Source: Aspidiotus rigidus
Lineage: Eukaryota; Arthropoda; Insecta; Hemiptera; Diaspididae
Length of the DNA: 64,000 bases
Direction of reading: 5' to 3'
NCBI GenBank assembly: GCA_035079385.1
Contig: JAVHKY010000058.1
Coordinates: 806,001 to 870,000 of the forward strand
The position numbers and the translations under genes were made by a program. Positions 31,715 through 44,053 of this stretch are shown in pieces; the first letter of the stretch is position 1, and each line of letters begins with the position of its first letter. Under the pieces are notes generated by a model. The model was given only the letters and a program-made list of their open reading frames with translations. It was not told where the DNA came from and ran no database searches.

Positions 31715-32052
31715 GAAACGATCAATATTACGTCGTGCGTCGTATTAATTAATTCATTAAGTCGTAATAGACTTGAACACAACTAATTTTAAGTTGGTTC
31801 ATCTGGCCTGACTGTGTGCAAAGAGATATTGATACAGTGCTACCGCTCGTTATTTTCAACAGTAATTACACTATATACGTAATTACACGGTGATAATAAT
31901 TATGTACTGATAAAACAGCAACGGACGTTGTTTAACACTAACACCACTGGAATCGTATTCCCTCCGAGTGTGTCACAAAATACCGACTCGTCAAAAAACA
32001 CTCCTTTGTTTACACGCACGCTTGAAGTGCTATGCACAGTGGTACCACATAC
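31715..32052. other. Probable intron sequence between MITE and exon 1
   Basis: AT-rich; both strands have short frames without family resemblance. It ends at the donor GTATGT at 32052. Confidence 0.35.
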
Positions 32053-32121
32053 AACGACTAATATATTCTTGGGTATTATTCTTTCAATTTTTTCATTTTT
32101 CTCACTCTTCTGTCGAGGCAT
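32053..32121 (-). CDS. Candidate first exon of the spliced gene
   Basis: The ATG at 32121 has a good start context (GGAACAATGCC). It encodes 23 residues, MPRQKSEKNEKIERIIPKNI then LVV, and stops at a consensus donor GTT|GTATGT. Phase 0 matches the acceptor TTTTAG at 26838, which would give a 228-residue protein from four exons (69+284+167+167 nt, divisible by three). The basic and helical character continues smoothly into exon 2. The intron would be about 5.2 kb and hold the nested transposons. The alternative is that the gene starts at 26822 and this frame is chance. The start lies only about 150 bp from the satellite array. Confidence 0.45.
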
Positions 32122-32395
32122 TGTTCCAACTCTCTATTTCCATCAGTATTGTGACATTACGATGCGATGTCAAAATGAAATTCGTGTTATCATTCTTTCC
32201 AGATTCTTTTTTTCTGCCTCTGCGTCTACGTGTACGTGATACAGTAATGGCTTTTTCTGATTTCAGCTGAACCGATATGAAATTTGTAATCTGCGTTGAA
32301 TTTCGAATAGGATAGGCCTAATAGGAACCATTTTGAGTCGCCAGAGATTATTTTTTCTTGAATATTCAGTTATCACAGAGGGCAATAATTTCGAA

Positions 32396-35300
32396 TTTCA
32401 TTCAGCGTGAAACCATGAGCAGAATGGGAGCTCTGTTTTATGTGTAGAAAGATACCATTCTACAATTTCTGTTGATATCATCATCCATTTAAATTCAATA
32501 GAAATTCAGTAAGAAACGTTTAGCAGAATGAGAGCTTTGTGACATGTGTGGAAAGTTCTCCAATTTCCGTCCATATCACCATCTATTTAAATTCAATTGA
32601 AATCCAGCCCAAAACGATCGGCAGAAAGAGAGCGTTGTCATATGTGTGGGGAGATTCCATTCTCCAATTTCTGTTGATATCATCATCTATTTGAATTCAA
32701 TTGAAATTAGGCGAGAAACGATCAGGAGAATAGGAGCTTTGTTATATGTGTAGAAAGATACCATTCTCCCATTCTGTCCTTATCACACTCCATTTAAATT
32801 CAATTGATATCCAGCCTAAAACGATCAGCAGAAGGAGAGCGTTTTCATACGGGAAAGGAGATACCATTCTCCAATTTCTGTTGATATTATCAACCATTTA
32901 AATTTGATTGAAATTTAGTTTGAAACAATCAGCAGAATGAGAGCTTTGTAATATGTGTAGAAAGATACTATTCTCCAATTCGGTCCCTATCACACTGCCT
33001 TTGAATTCAATTGAAATCCAGCCTAAAACGATCAGCAGAAGGAGAGCGTTCTCATATGTGTAGGGAGATACCATTCTCCAATTTCTGTTGATATCATCAT
33101 CTATTTAAATTTAATTGAAATTATGTAAGAAACGATCAGGAGAATGGGAGCATTGTTATATGTTTAGAAAGATACCATTCTCCTATTCTGTCCTTATCAC
33201 ACTCCATTCAAATTCAATTGATATCCAGCCTATAACGATCAGCAGAAGGAGAGCGTTTTCATATGGGTAAGGAGATACCATTCTCCAATTTCTGTTGATA
33301 TTATCAACCATTTAAATTTGATTGAAATTTAGTTTGAAACAATCAGCAGAATGAGAGCCTTGTAATATGTGTAGAAAGATACTATTCTCCAATTCAGTCC
33401 TTATCACATTGCATTAAAATTCAATTGAAATACAGCCTAAAACGATCAGGAGAAAGGGAGCTTTGTTATATGTGTAGAAAGATACTATTCTCCAATTCAG
33501 TCCTTATCACATTGCATTTAAATTCAATTGAAATACAGCCTAAAATGATCAGCAGAAGGAGAGCGTTCTCATATGTGTAGGGAGATACCATTCTCCAATT
33601 TCATTTCATATTATCAACCATTTGAATTCGATTGAAATTATGTTTGGAACAATCAGCAGAATGAGAGCTTTATAATATGTGTAGAAAGATACCATTCTCC
33701 TATTCTTTCCTTATCACACTCCATTTAAATTCAATTGATATCCAGCCTATAACGATCAGCAGAAGGAGAGCGTTTTCATATGGGTAAGGAGATACCATTC
33801 TCCAATTTCTGTTGATATGATCAACCATTTAAATTTGATTGAAATTTAGTTTGAAACAATCAGCAGAATGAGAGCCTTGTAATATGTGTAGAAAGATACT
33901 ATTCTCCAATTCAGTCCTTATCACATTGCATTTAAATTCAACTGAAATACAGCCTAAAACGATCAGCAGAAGGAGAGCGTTCTCATATGTGTAGGGAGAT
34001 ACCATTCTCCAATTTCTGTTGATATCATCATCCATTTAAATTCAATAGCAATTCAGTATGAAACGATCAGCAGAATAGGTCCCTTGTTATATGTATAGAA
34101 AGATAATATCATTCTCCAATCCCTGTTGTTATCATCATCCATTTAACTTCAACTGAAATATGCTTTAAATTTCGGTTAGAATAGGAATTATTGGGTACCA
34201 TTTTGAGTTACCAGAGATTATTTTCTGTTGAATATTCAGTTTTCACAGAGGGCAATATTTTCAAATTTTTGGGATTGTGATCGGTTCTCGAGTTTTTCAG
34301 CTGAACCGATATGAAATTTGTAATCGGCGTTAAATTTCGGTCCGGGTAGGCCTAGCTATTTGGTACCATTTTTAGTCGCCAGAGATTATATTTTTCTGTT
34401 GAATAATCAGTTTTCACTCAGGGCAATGATTTCGAACTTTGGAATTTGTGTTCGGAGGTTCGAGGTTTTGCAGCTGAACCGATATGAAATTCGTAATCTG
34501 CGTTAAATTTCGATTGGGATAGACCTATTGGAAATCATCTTTAGTCGCAAGAGATTTTTTCCTGTTGAGAATTCAGTTTTCACAGTGGGGAATAATTTCG
34601 AATTTTGGGATTTGTGATCGGTTATCGAGTTATTCAGCTGAACCGATATGAAATTTGTAATCTGCGTTAAATTTCTGTTAGGATAGGCCTAATGGCTACC
34701 ATTTTTAGTCGCCAGAGATTTTTTCTGTTGAAAATTCAGTTTTCACACATGCAATTACTTCGAAATGCGGCTTTTGTGATCGGAGGTCGGGGTTTTTCAA
34801 CTGAACTGTTATGAAAATGGTAATCTGCGTTAAACTTCTGTTGGGATAGGCCTAATGCCTACCAGTTTTAGTCGCCAGAGATTTTTTTCGTTGAAAATTC
34901 TGTTTTCACAGAGGGCAATGATTTTGAATTATGGAAATTGCGATCATCTAGGTATCGAGTTTTTCAACTGAACCGATATGAAATTTGTAATCTGCGTTTC
35001 TTTTCGGTTAGGGTAGGTCTATTGGAAATCATTTTTAGTCGCAAGGGATTTTTTCCTGTTGACAATTCAGTTTACACAGAGGGCAACAACTTCGAATTCT
35101 GGATTTTGTGTTTGTAGTTCGAGTTTTTCAACTGAACTGATATGAAACTCGTAATCTGCGTTAAACTTCTGTTGGGTTAGGCCTAATGCCTGCCAGTTTT
35201 AGTCGCCAGAGATTTTATTCTGTTGAAAATTCAGTTTTCACAGATGCAATAACTTCGAATTGCGGATTTTGTGATCAGAGGTCGGGTTTTTCAACTGAAC

Positions 35301-35592
35301 TGTTATGAAATTTGTAATCGGCGTTAAATTTTGATTAGGATAGACCCATTGGGTATCATTTTTAGTCGCCAACGATTTTTTTTTGTTGAAAATACAGTTT
35401 TCACAGAGGGCAATGATTTTGAATAATTATGGAAATATTGTGATCGGCTATCGAGTTGTTCAGCTGAACCGATACGAAATTTGAAATCTGCGTTAAATTT
35501 CGGTTAGGATAGGCCTAATGGGTACCATTTTGAGTCGCCAGAGATTATTTTCTCTTGAATATTCAGTTATCACAGAGGGCAATAATTTCGAA
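32396..35592 (+). repeat. Composite unit I
   Basis: A block 32396-34160 (1,765 bp, the longest), B block 34161-35592 (1,432 bp). The B block is the same type as in units IV and VI. The first A monomers are the most diverged of the array, as expected at an array edge. A partial B monomer (32267-32395) precedes it. Confidence 0.9.
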
Positions 35593-38500
35593 TTTCATTC
35601 AGCCTGAAACCATGAGCAAAATGGGAGCTCTATTTCATGTGTAGAAAGATACCATTCTGCAATTTCTGTTGATCTCATCATCCATTTAAATTCAATAGAA
35701 ATTCAGTAAGAAACGGTTAGCAGAATGAGAGCTTTGTGACATGTGTAGAAAGATACCATTCTCCAATTTCCGTCGATATCACCATCTATTTATGTTCAAT
35801 TGAAATCCAGCCCAAAACGATCACCAGAAGGAGAGCGTTTTCATATGTGTGGGGAGATACCATTCTCCAATTTCTGTTGATATCAACATCTATTTAAATT
35901 CAATTGAAATTAGGTAAAAAAACGATCAGGAGAATGGGAGCTTTGTTATATGTGTAGAGAGATACCTTTCTCCTATTCTGTCCTTATCACACTCCATTAA
36001 AATTCAATTGATATCCAGCCTATAACGATCAGCAGAAGGAGAGCGTTTTCATATGGGTAAGGAGATACCATTCTCCAATTTCTGTTGCCATTCAAATTCG
36101 ATTGAAATTTGGTTTGAAACAATCAGCAGAATGAGAGCTTTGTAATATGTGTAGAAAGATACTATTCTCCAATTCAGTCCTTATCACATTGCATTTAAAT
36201 TCAATTGAAATCCAGCCTAAAACGATCAGCAGAAGGAGAGCGTTCTCATATGTGTAGGGAGATACCATTCTCCAATTTCTGTTGATATCATCATCTATTT
36301 AAATTCAATTAAAATTAAGTAAGAAACGATCAGGAGAATGAGAGCTCTGTTATATGTGTAGAAAGATACTATTCTCCTATTCTGTCCTTATCACACTTCA
36401 TTTAAATTCAATTGATATCCAGCCTATAACGATCAGCAGAAGGAGAGCGTTTTCATATGGATAAGGAGATACCATTCTCCAATTTCATTTCATATTATCA
36501 ACCATTCAAATTCGATTGAAATCTAGTTTGAAACAATCAGCAGAATGAGAGCTTTGTCATACGTGTAGAAAGATACTATTCTCCAATTCAGTCCTTATAA
36601 CATTGCATTTAAATTCAATTGAAATCCAGCCTAAAACGATCAGCAGAAGGAGAGCGTTTTCATATTTGTGGGGAGATACCATTCTCCAATTTCTGTTGAT
36701 ATCAACATCTATTTAAATTCAATTGAAATTAGGTAAAAAAACGATCAGGAGAATGGGAGCTTTGTTATATGTGTAGAGAGATACCATTCTCCTATTCTGT
36801 CCTTATCACACTCCATTTAAATTCAATTGATATCCAGCCTAAAACGATCAGCAGAGGGAGAGCGTTTTCATATGGGTAAGGAGATACCATTCTCCAATTT
36901 CTGATGATATTATCAACCATTCGAATTCGATTGAAATTTGGTTTGAAACAATCAGCAGAATGAGGGCTTTGTAATATGTGTAGAAAGATACTATTCTCCA
37001 ATTCAGTGCTTATAACATTGCATTTAAATTCAATTGAAATCCAGTCTAAAACGATCAGCAGAAGGAGAGCGTTCTCATATGTGTAGGGAGATACCATTCT
37101 CCAATTTCTGTTGATATCATCATCTATTTAAATTCAATAGAAATTCAGTATGAAACGATCAGCAGAATAGGTCCCTTGTTATATGTATAGAAAGATAATA
37201 TCATTCTCCAATTCCTGTTGTTATCATCATCCATTTAACTTCAATTGAAATATGCTTTAAATTTCGGTTAGAATAGGAATTATTGGGTACCATTTTGAGT
37301 TACCAGAGATTATTTTCTGTTGAATATTCAGTTTTCACAGAGGGCAATATTTTCAAATTTTTGGGATTGTGATCGGTTCTCGAGTTTTTCAGCTGAACCG
37401 ATATGAAATTTGTAATCGGCGTTAAATTGCGGTCCGGGTTGGCCTAGCTATTTGGTACCATTTTTAGTCGCCAGAGATTATATTTTTCTGTTGAATAATC
37501 AGTTTTCACTCAGGGCAATGATTTCGAACTTTGGAATTTGTGTTCGGAGGTTCGAGGTTTTGCAGCTGAACCGATATGAAATTCGTAATCTGCGTTAAAT
37601 TTCGATTGGGATAGACCTATTGGAAATCATCTTTAGTCGCAAGAGATTTTTTCCTGTTGAGAATTCAGTTTTCACAGTGGGGAATAATTTCGAATTTTGG
37701 GATTTGTGATCGGTTATCGAGTTATTCAGCTGAACCGATATGAAATTTGTAATCTGCGTTAAATTTCTGTTATGATAGGCCTAATGGCTACCATTTTTAG
37801 TCGCCAGAGATTTTTTCTGTTGAAATTTCAGTTTTCACACATGCAATTACTTCGAAGTGCGGCTTTTGTGATCCGAGGTCAGGTTCTTCTACTGAACCGA
37901 TATGAAATTTGTAATCGGCGTTAAATATCGATTAGGGTAGACCTATTGGGTATCATTTTTAGTCGCCAGAGATTTTTTCTGTTGTAAATTCTGTTTTCAC
38001 AGAGGGCAATAATTTTGAATTATGGAAATTGTGATCAGCTATCGAGTTTTTCAGCAAACCGATATGAAATTTGTAATCTGCGTTAGTTTCGGTTAGGGTA
38101 GGTCTATTGTAAATCATTTTTAGTCGCAAGAGATTTTTTCCTGTTAAAAATTCAGTTTACAAGGAGGGCAAAAACTTCGAATTCTGGATTTCGTGTTCGG
38201 AGTTCGAGTTTTTCAACTGAACTGATATGAAAATCGTAATCTGCGTTAAACTTCTGTTGGGATAGGCCTAATGCCTACCAGTTTTAGTCGCCAGAGATTT
38301 TTTTCGTTGAAAATTCTGTTTTCACAGAGGGCAATGATTTTGAATTATGGAAATTGCGATCATCTAGGTATCGAGTTTTTCAGCTGAACCGATATGAAAT
38401 TTGTAATCTGCGTTACTTTTCGGTTAGGGTAGATCTATTGGAAATCATTTTTAGTCGCAAGGGATTTTTTCCTGTTGGCAATTCAGTTTACACAGAGGGC

Positions 38501-39008
38501 AACAACTTCGAATTCTGGATTTCGTGTTTGTAGTTCGAGTTTTTCAACTGAACTGATATGAAACTCGTAATCTGCGTTAAACTTCTGTTGGGTTAGGCCT
38601 AATGCCTACCAGTTTTAGTCGCCAGAGATTTTATTCTGTTGAAAATTCAGTTTTCACAGATGCAATAACTTCGAATTGTGGATTTTGTGATCGGAGGTCG
38701 GGTTTTTCAACTGAACTGTTATGAAATTTGTAATCGGCGTTAAATTTTGATTAGGATAGACCCATTGGGTATCATTTTTAGTCGCCAAAGATTTTTTTTT
38801 GTTGAAAATACAGGTTTCACAGAGGGCAATGATTTTGAATAATTATGGAAATATTGTGATCGGCCATCGAGTTGTTCAGCTGAACCGATATGAAATTTGA
38901 AATCTGCGTTAAATTTCGGTTAGGATAGGCCTAATGGGTACCATTTTGAGTCGCCAGAGATTATTTTCTCTTGAATATTCAGTTATCACAGAGGGCAATA
39001 ATTTCGAA
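35593..39008 (+). repeat. Composite unit II
   Basis: A block 35593-37252 (1,660 bp), B block 37253-39008 (1,756 bp). It has GATAATATCATTCTCC at about 37195, which is 3 bp longer than in its relatives V and VII. Confidence 0.9.
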
Positions 39009-41367
39009 TTTCATTCAGCCTGAAACCATGAGCAAAATGGGAGCTCTGTTTCATGTGTAGAAAGATACCATTCTGCAATTTCTGTTGATATCATCATCCA
39101 TTTAAATTCAATAGAAATTCACTAAGAAACGGTTAGCAGAATGAGAGCTTTGTGACACGTGTAGAAAGATACCATTCTCCAATTTCCGTCGATATCACCA
39201 TCTATTTATGTTCAATTGAAATCCAGCCCAAAATGATCAGCAGAAGGAGAGCGTTGTCATCTGTGTGGGGAGATACCATTCTCCAATTTCTGTTGGTATC
39301 AACATCCATTTAAATTCAATTGAAATTAGGTAAAAAACGATCAGGAGAATGGGAGCTTTGTTATATGTGTAGAAAGATACCATTCTCCTATTCTGTTCTT
39401 ATCACACTCCGTTTAAATTCAATTGATATCCAGCCTATAACGATCAGCAGAAGGAGAGCGTTTTCATATGGGTATGGAGATACCATTCTCCAATTTCTGT
39501 TGATATTATCAACCATTTAAATTATATTGAAATTTAGTTTGAAACAATCAGCAGAATGAGAGCTTTGTAATATGTGTAGAAAGATACTATTCTCCAATTC
39601 AGTCCTTATCACATTGCATTTAAATTCAATTGAAATCCAGCCTAAAACGATCAGCAGAATGGGAGCGTTCTCATATGTGTAGGGAGATACCATTCTCCAA
39701 TTTCTGTTGATATCATCATCTATTTAAATTCAATTGAAATTGAGTATGGAACGATCAGGAGAATGGGAGCTTTGTTATATTTGTAGAAAAATACCATTCT
39801 CTTATTCTGTCCTTATCACACTCCATTCAAATTCAATTGATATCCAGCCTAAAACGATCAGCAGAATGAGGGTGTTGTGATATTTGTAGAAAGATACCAT
39901 TCTCCAATTTCTGTTGATATCATCATCCATTCAACTTCAATTGAAATATGCTTTAAATTTCGGTTCGAATAGGCCTATTGGGTACCATTTTGAGTTACCA
40001 GAGATTAATTTCTGTTGAATATTCAGTTTTCACAGAGGGCAATATTTTCACATTTTCGGGATTAAGATCAGTTCTCGAGGTTTTCAGCTGAACCGATGTG
40101 AAATTTGTAATCTGCGTTAAATTTCGTTTGGGATAGACCTATTGGAAATCATTTTTAGTCGCCAGAGATTTTTTCTGTTGAAAATTCAGTTTTCACAGAT
40201 GCAATTACTTCGAACTGCGGATTTTGTGATCGGAGGTCAGGGTTTTCAACTGAACCGTTATGAAATTTGTAATCGGTGTTAAATTTCGATTAGGATAGAC
40301 CTACTGGGTATCATTTTTAGTCGCCAAAGATTTTTTTTGGTTGAAAATAGTGTTTTCACAGCGGGCAATGATTTTGAATTATGGAAATTGTGATCAGCTA
40401 TCGCGTTTTTCAGCAAACCGATATGAAATTTGTAATCTGCGTTAGTTTCGGTTAGGGTAGGTCTATTGTAAATCATTTTTAGTCGCAAGAGATTTTTTCC
40501 TGTTAAAAATTCAGTTTACACGGAGGGCAAAAACTTCCAATTCTGGATTTCGTGTTCGGAGTGCGAGTTTTTCAACTGAACTGATATGAAAATCGTAATC
40601 TGCGTTAAACTTGTGTTGGGATAGGCCTAATGCCTACCAGTTTTAGTCGCCAGAGATTTTTTTCGTTGAAAATTCTGTTTTCACAGAGGGCAATGATTTT
40701 GAATTATGGAAATTGCGATCATCTAGGTATCGAGTTTTTCAGCTGAACCGATATGAAATTTGTAATCTGCGTTACTTTTCGGTTAGGGTAGATCTATTGG
40801 AAATCATTTTTAGTCGCAAGGGATTTTTTCCTGTTGACAATTCAGTTTACACAGAGGGCAACAACTTCGAATTCTGGATTTCGTGTTTGTAGTTCGAGTT
40901 TTTCAACTGAACTGATATGAAACTCGTAATCTGCGTTAAACTTCTGTTGGGTTAGGCCTAATGCCTACCAGTTTTAGTCGCCAGAGATTTTATTCTGTTG
41001 AAAATTCAGTTTTCACAGATGCAATAACTTCGAATTGTGGATTTTGTGATCGGAGGTCGGGTTTTTCAACTGAACTGTTATGAAATTTGTAATCGGCGTT
41101 AAATTTTGATTAGGATAGACCCATTGGGTATCATTTTTAGTCGCCAAAGATTTTTTTTTGTTGAAAATACAGGTTTCACAGAGGGCAATGATTTTGAATA
41201 ATTATGGAAATATTGTGATCGGCCATCGAGTTGTTCAGCTGAACCGATATGAAATTTGAAATCTGCGTTAAATTTCGGTTAGGATAGGCCTAATGGGTAC
41301 CATTTTGAGTCGCCAGAGATTATTTTCTCTTGAATATTCAGTTATCACAGAGGGCAATAATTTCGAA
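39009..41367 (+). repeat. Composite unit III
   Basis: A block 39009-39948 (940 bp), B block 39949-41367 (1,419 bp). Nearly identical to unit VIII, 14,557 bp further on. Confidence 0.9.
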
Positions 41368-44053
41368 TTTCATTCAGCCTGAAACCATGAGCAAAATGGG
41401 AGCTCTGTTTCATGTGTAGAAAGATACCATTCTGCAATTTCTGTTGATATCATCATCCATTTAAATTCAATAGAAATTCAGTAAGAAACGGTTAGCAGAA
41501 TGAGAGCTTTGTGACATGTGTAGAAAGATACCATTCTCCAATTTCCGTCGATATTACCATCTATTTATGTTCAATTGAAATCCAGCCCACAACGATCAGC
41601 AGAAGGAGAGCGTTGTCATATGTGTGGGGAGATACCATTCTCCAATTTCTATTGATATCAACATCTATTTAAATTCAATTGAAATTAGGTAAAAAACGAT
41701 CAGGAGAATGGGAGCTTTGTAATATGTGTAGAGAGATACCATTCTCCTATTCTGTCCTTATCACACTCCATTTAAATTCAATTGATATCCAGCCTAAAAC
41801 GATCAGCAGAAGGAGAGCGTTTTCATATGGGTAAGGAGATACCATTCTCCAATTTCTGTTGATATTATCAACCATTCAAATTCGATTGAAATTTGGTTTG
41901 AAACAATCAGCAGAATGAGAGCTTTGTAATATGTGTAGAAAGATACTATTCTCCAATTCAGTGCTTATAACATTGCATTTAAATTCAAATGAAATCCAGC
42001 CTAAAACGATCAGCAGAAGGAGAGCGTTCTCATATGTGTAGGGAGATACCATTCTCCAATTTCATTTCATATTATCAACCGTTTGAATTTGATTGAAATT
42101 ATGTTTGGAACAATCAGCAGAATGAGAGCTTTGTAATATGTGTAGAAAGATACCATTCTCCTATTCTTTCCTTATCACATTCCATTTTAATTCAATTGAT
42201 ATCCAGCCTATAACGATCAGCAGAAGGAGAGCATTTTCATATGGGTAAGGAGATACCATTCTCCAATTTCTGTTGATATTATCAACCATTCAAATTCGAT
42301 TGAAATTTAGTTTGAAACAATCAGCAGAATGAGAGCTGTGTAATATGTGTAGAAAGATACTATTCTCCAATTCAGTCCTTATCACATTGCATTTAAATTT
42401 AATTGAAATCCAGCCTAAAACAAACAGCAGAAGAAGAGCGTTCTCATATGTGTAGGGAGATACCATTCTCCAATTTCTGTTGATATCATCATCCATTTAA
42501 ATTCAATAGCAATTCAGTATGAAACGATCAGCAGAATAGGTCCCTTGTTATATGTATAGAAAGATAATATCATTCTCCAATCCCTGTTGTTATCATCATC
42601 CATTTAACTTCAACTGAAATATGCTTTAAATTTCGGTTAGAATAGGAATTATTGGGTACCATTTTGAGTTACCAGAGATTATTTTCTGTTGAATATTCAG
42701 TTTTCACAGAGGGCAATATTTTCAAATTTTTGGGATTGTGATCGGTTCTCGAGTTTTTCAGCTGAACCGATATGAAATTTGTAATCGGCGTTAAATTTCG
42801 GTCCGGGTAGGCCTAGCTATTTGGTACCATTTTTAGTCGCCAGAGATTATATTTTTCTGTTGAATAATCAGTTTTCACTCAGGGCAATGATTTCGAACTT
42901 TGGAATTTGTGTTCGGAGGTTCGAGGTTTTGCAGCTGAACCGATATGAAATTCGTAATCTGCGTTAAATTTCGATTGGGATAGACCTATTGGAAATCATC
43001 TTTAGTCGCAAGAGATTTTTTCCTGTTGAGAATTCAGTTTTCACAGTGGGGAATAATTTCGAATTTTGGGATTTGTGATCGGTTATCGAGTTATTCAGCT
43101 GAACCGATATGAAATTTGTAATCTGCGTTAAATTTCTGTTAGGATAGGCCTAATGGCTACCATTTTTAGTCGCCAGAGATTTTTTCTGTTGAAAATTCAG
43201 TTTTCACACATGCAATTACTTCGAAATGCGGCTTTTGTGATCGGAGGTCGGGGTTTTTCAACTGAACTGTTATGAAAATCGTAATCTGCGTTAAACTTCT
43301 GTTGGGATAGGCCTAATGCCTACCAGTTTTAGTCGCCAGAGATTTTTTTCGTTGAAAATTCTGTTTTCACAGAGGGCAATGATTTTGAATTATGGAAATT
43401 GCGATCATCTAGGTATCGAGTTTTTCAACTGAACCGATATGAAATTTGTAATCTGCGTTTCTTTTCGGTTAGGGTAGGTCTATTGGAAATCATTTTTAGT
43501 CGCAAGGGATTTTTTCCTGTTGACAATTCAGTTTACACAGAGGGCAACAACTTCGAATTCTGGATTTTGTGTTTGTAGTTCGAGTTTTTCAACTGAACTG
43601 ATATGAAACTCGTAATCTGCGTTAAACTTCTGTTGGGTTAGGCCTAATGCCTACCAGTTTTAGTCGCCAGAGATTTTATTCTGTTGAAAATTCAGTTTTC
43701 ACAGATGCAATAACTTCGAATTGCGGATTTTGTGATCAGAGGTCGGGTTTTTCAACTGAACTGTTATGAAATTTGTAATCGGCGTTAAATTTTGATTAGG
43801 ATAGACCCATTGGGTATCATTTTTAGTCGCCAACGATTTTTTTTTGTTGAAAATACAGTTTTCACAGAGGGCAATGATTTTGAATAATTATGGAAATATT
43901 GTGATCGGCTATCGAGTTGTTCAGCTGAACCGATACGAAATTTGAAATCTGCGTTAAATTTCGGTTAGGATAGGCCTAATGGGTACCATTTTGAGTCGCC
44001 AGAGATTATTTTCTCTTGAATATTCAGTTATCACAGAGGGCAATAATTTCGAA
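41368..44053 (+). repeat. Composite unit IV
   Basis: A block 41368-42621 (1,254 bp), B block 42622-44053 (1,432 bp). It starts the first copy of the 6,099-bp duplication. The B block matches unit I; the A block is shorter. Confidence 0.9.

Noticed and set aside
31900..32121. 73-codon minus-strand gene
   Set aside because: Only the first 23 codons look convincing. The rest follows a consensus donor and is treated as intron.
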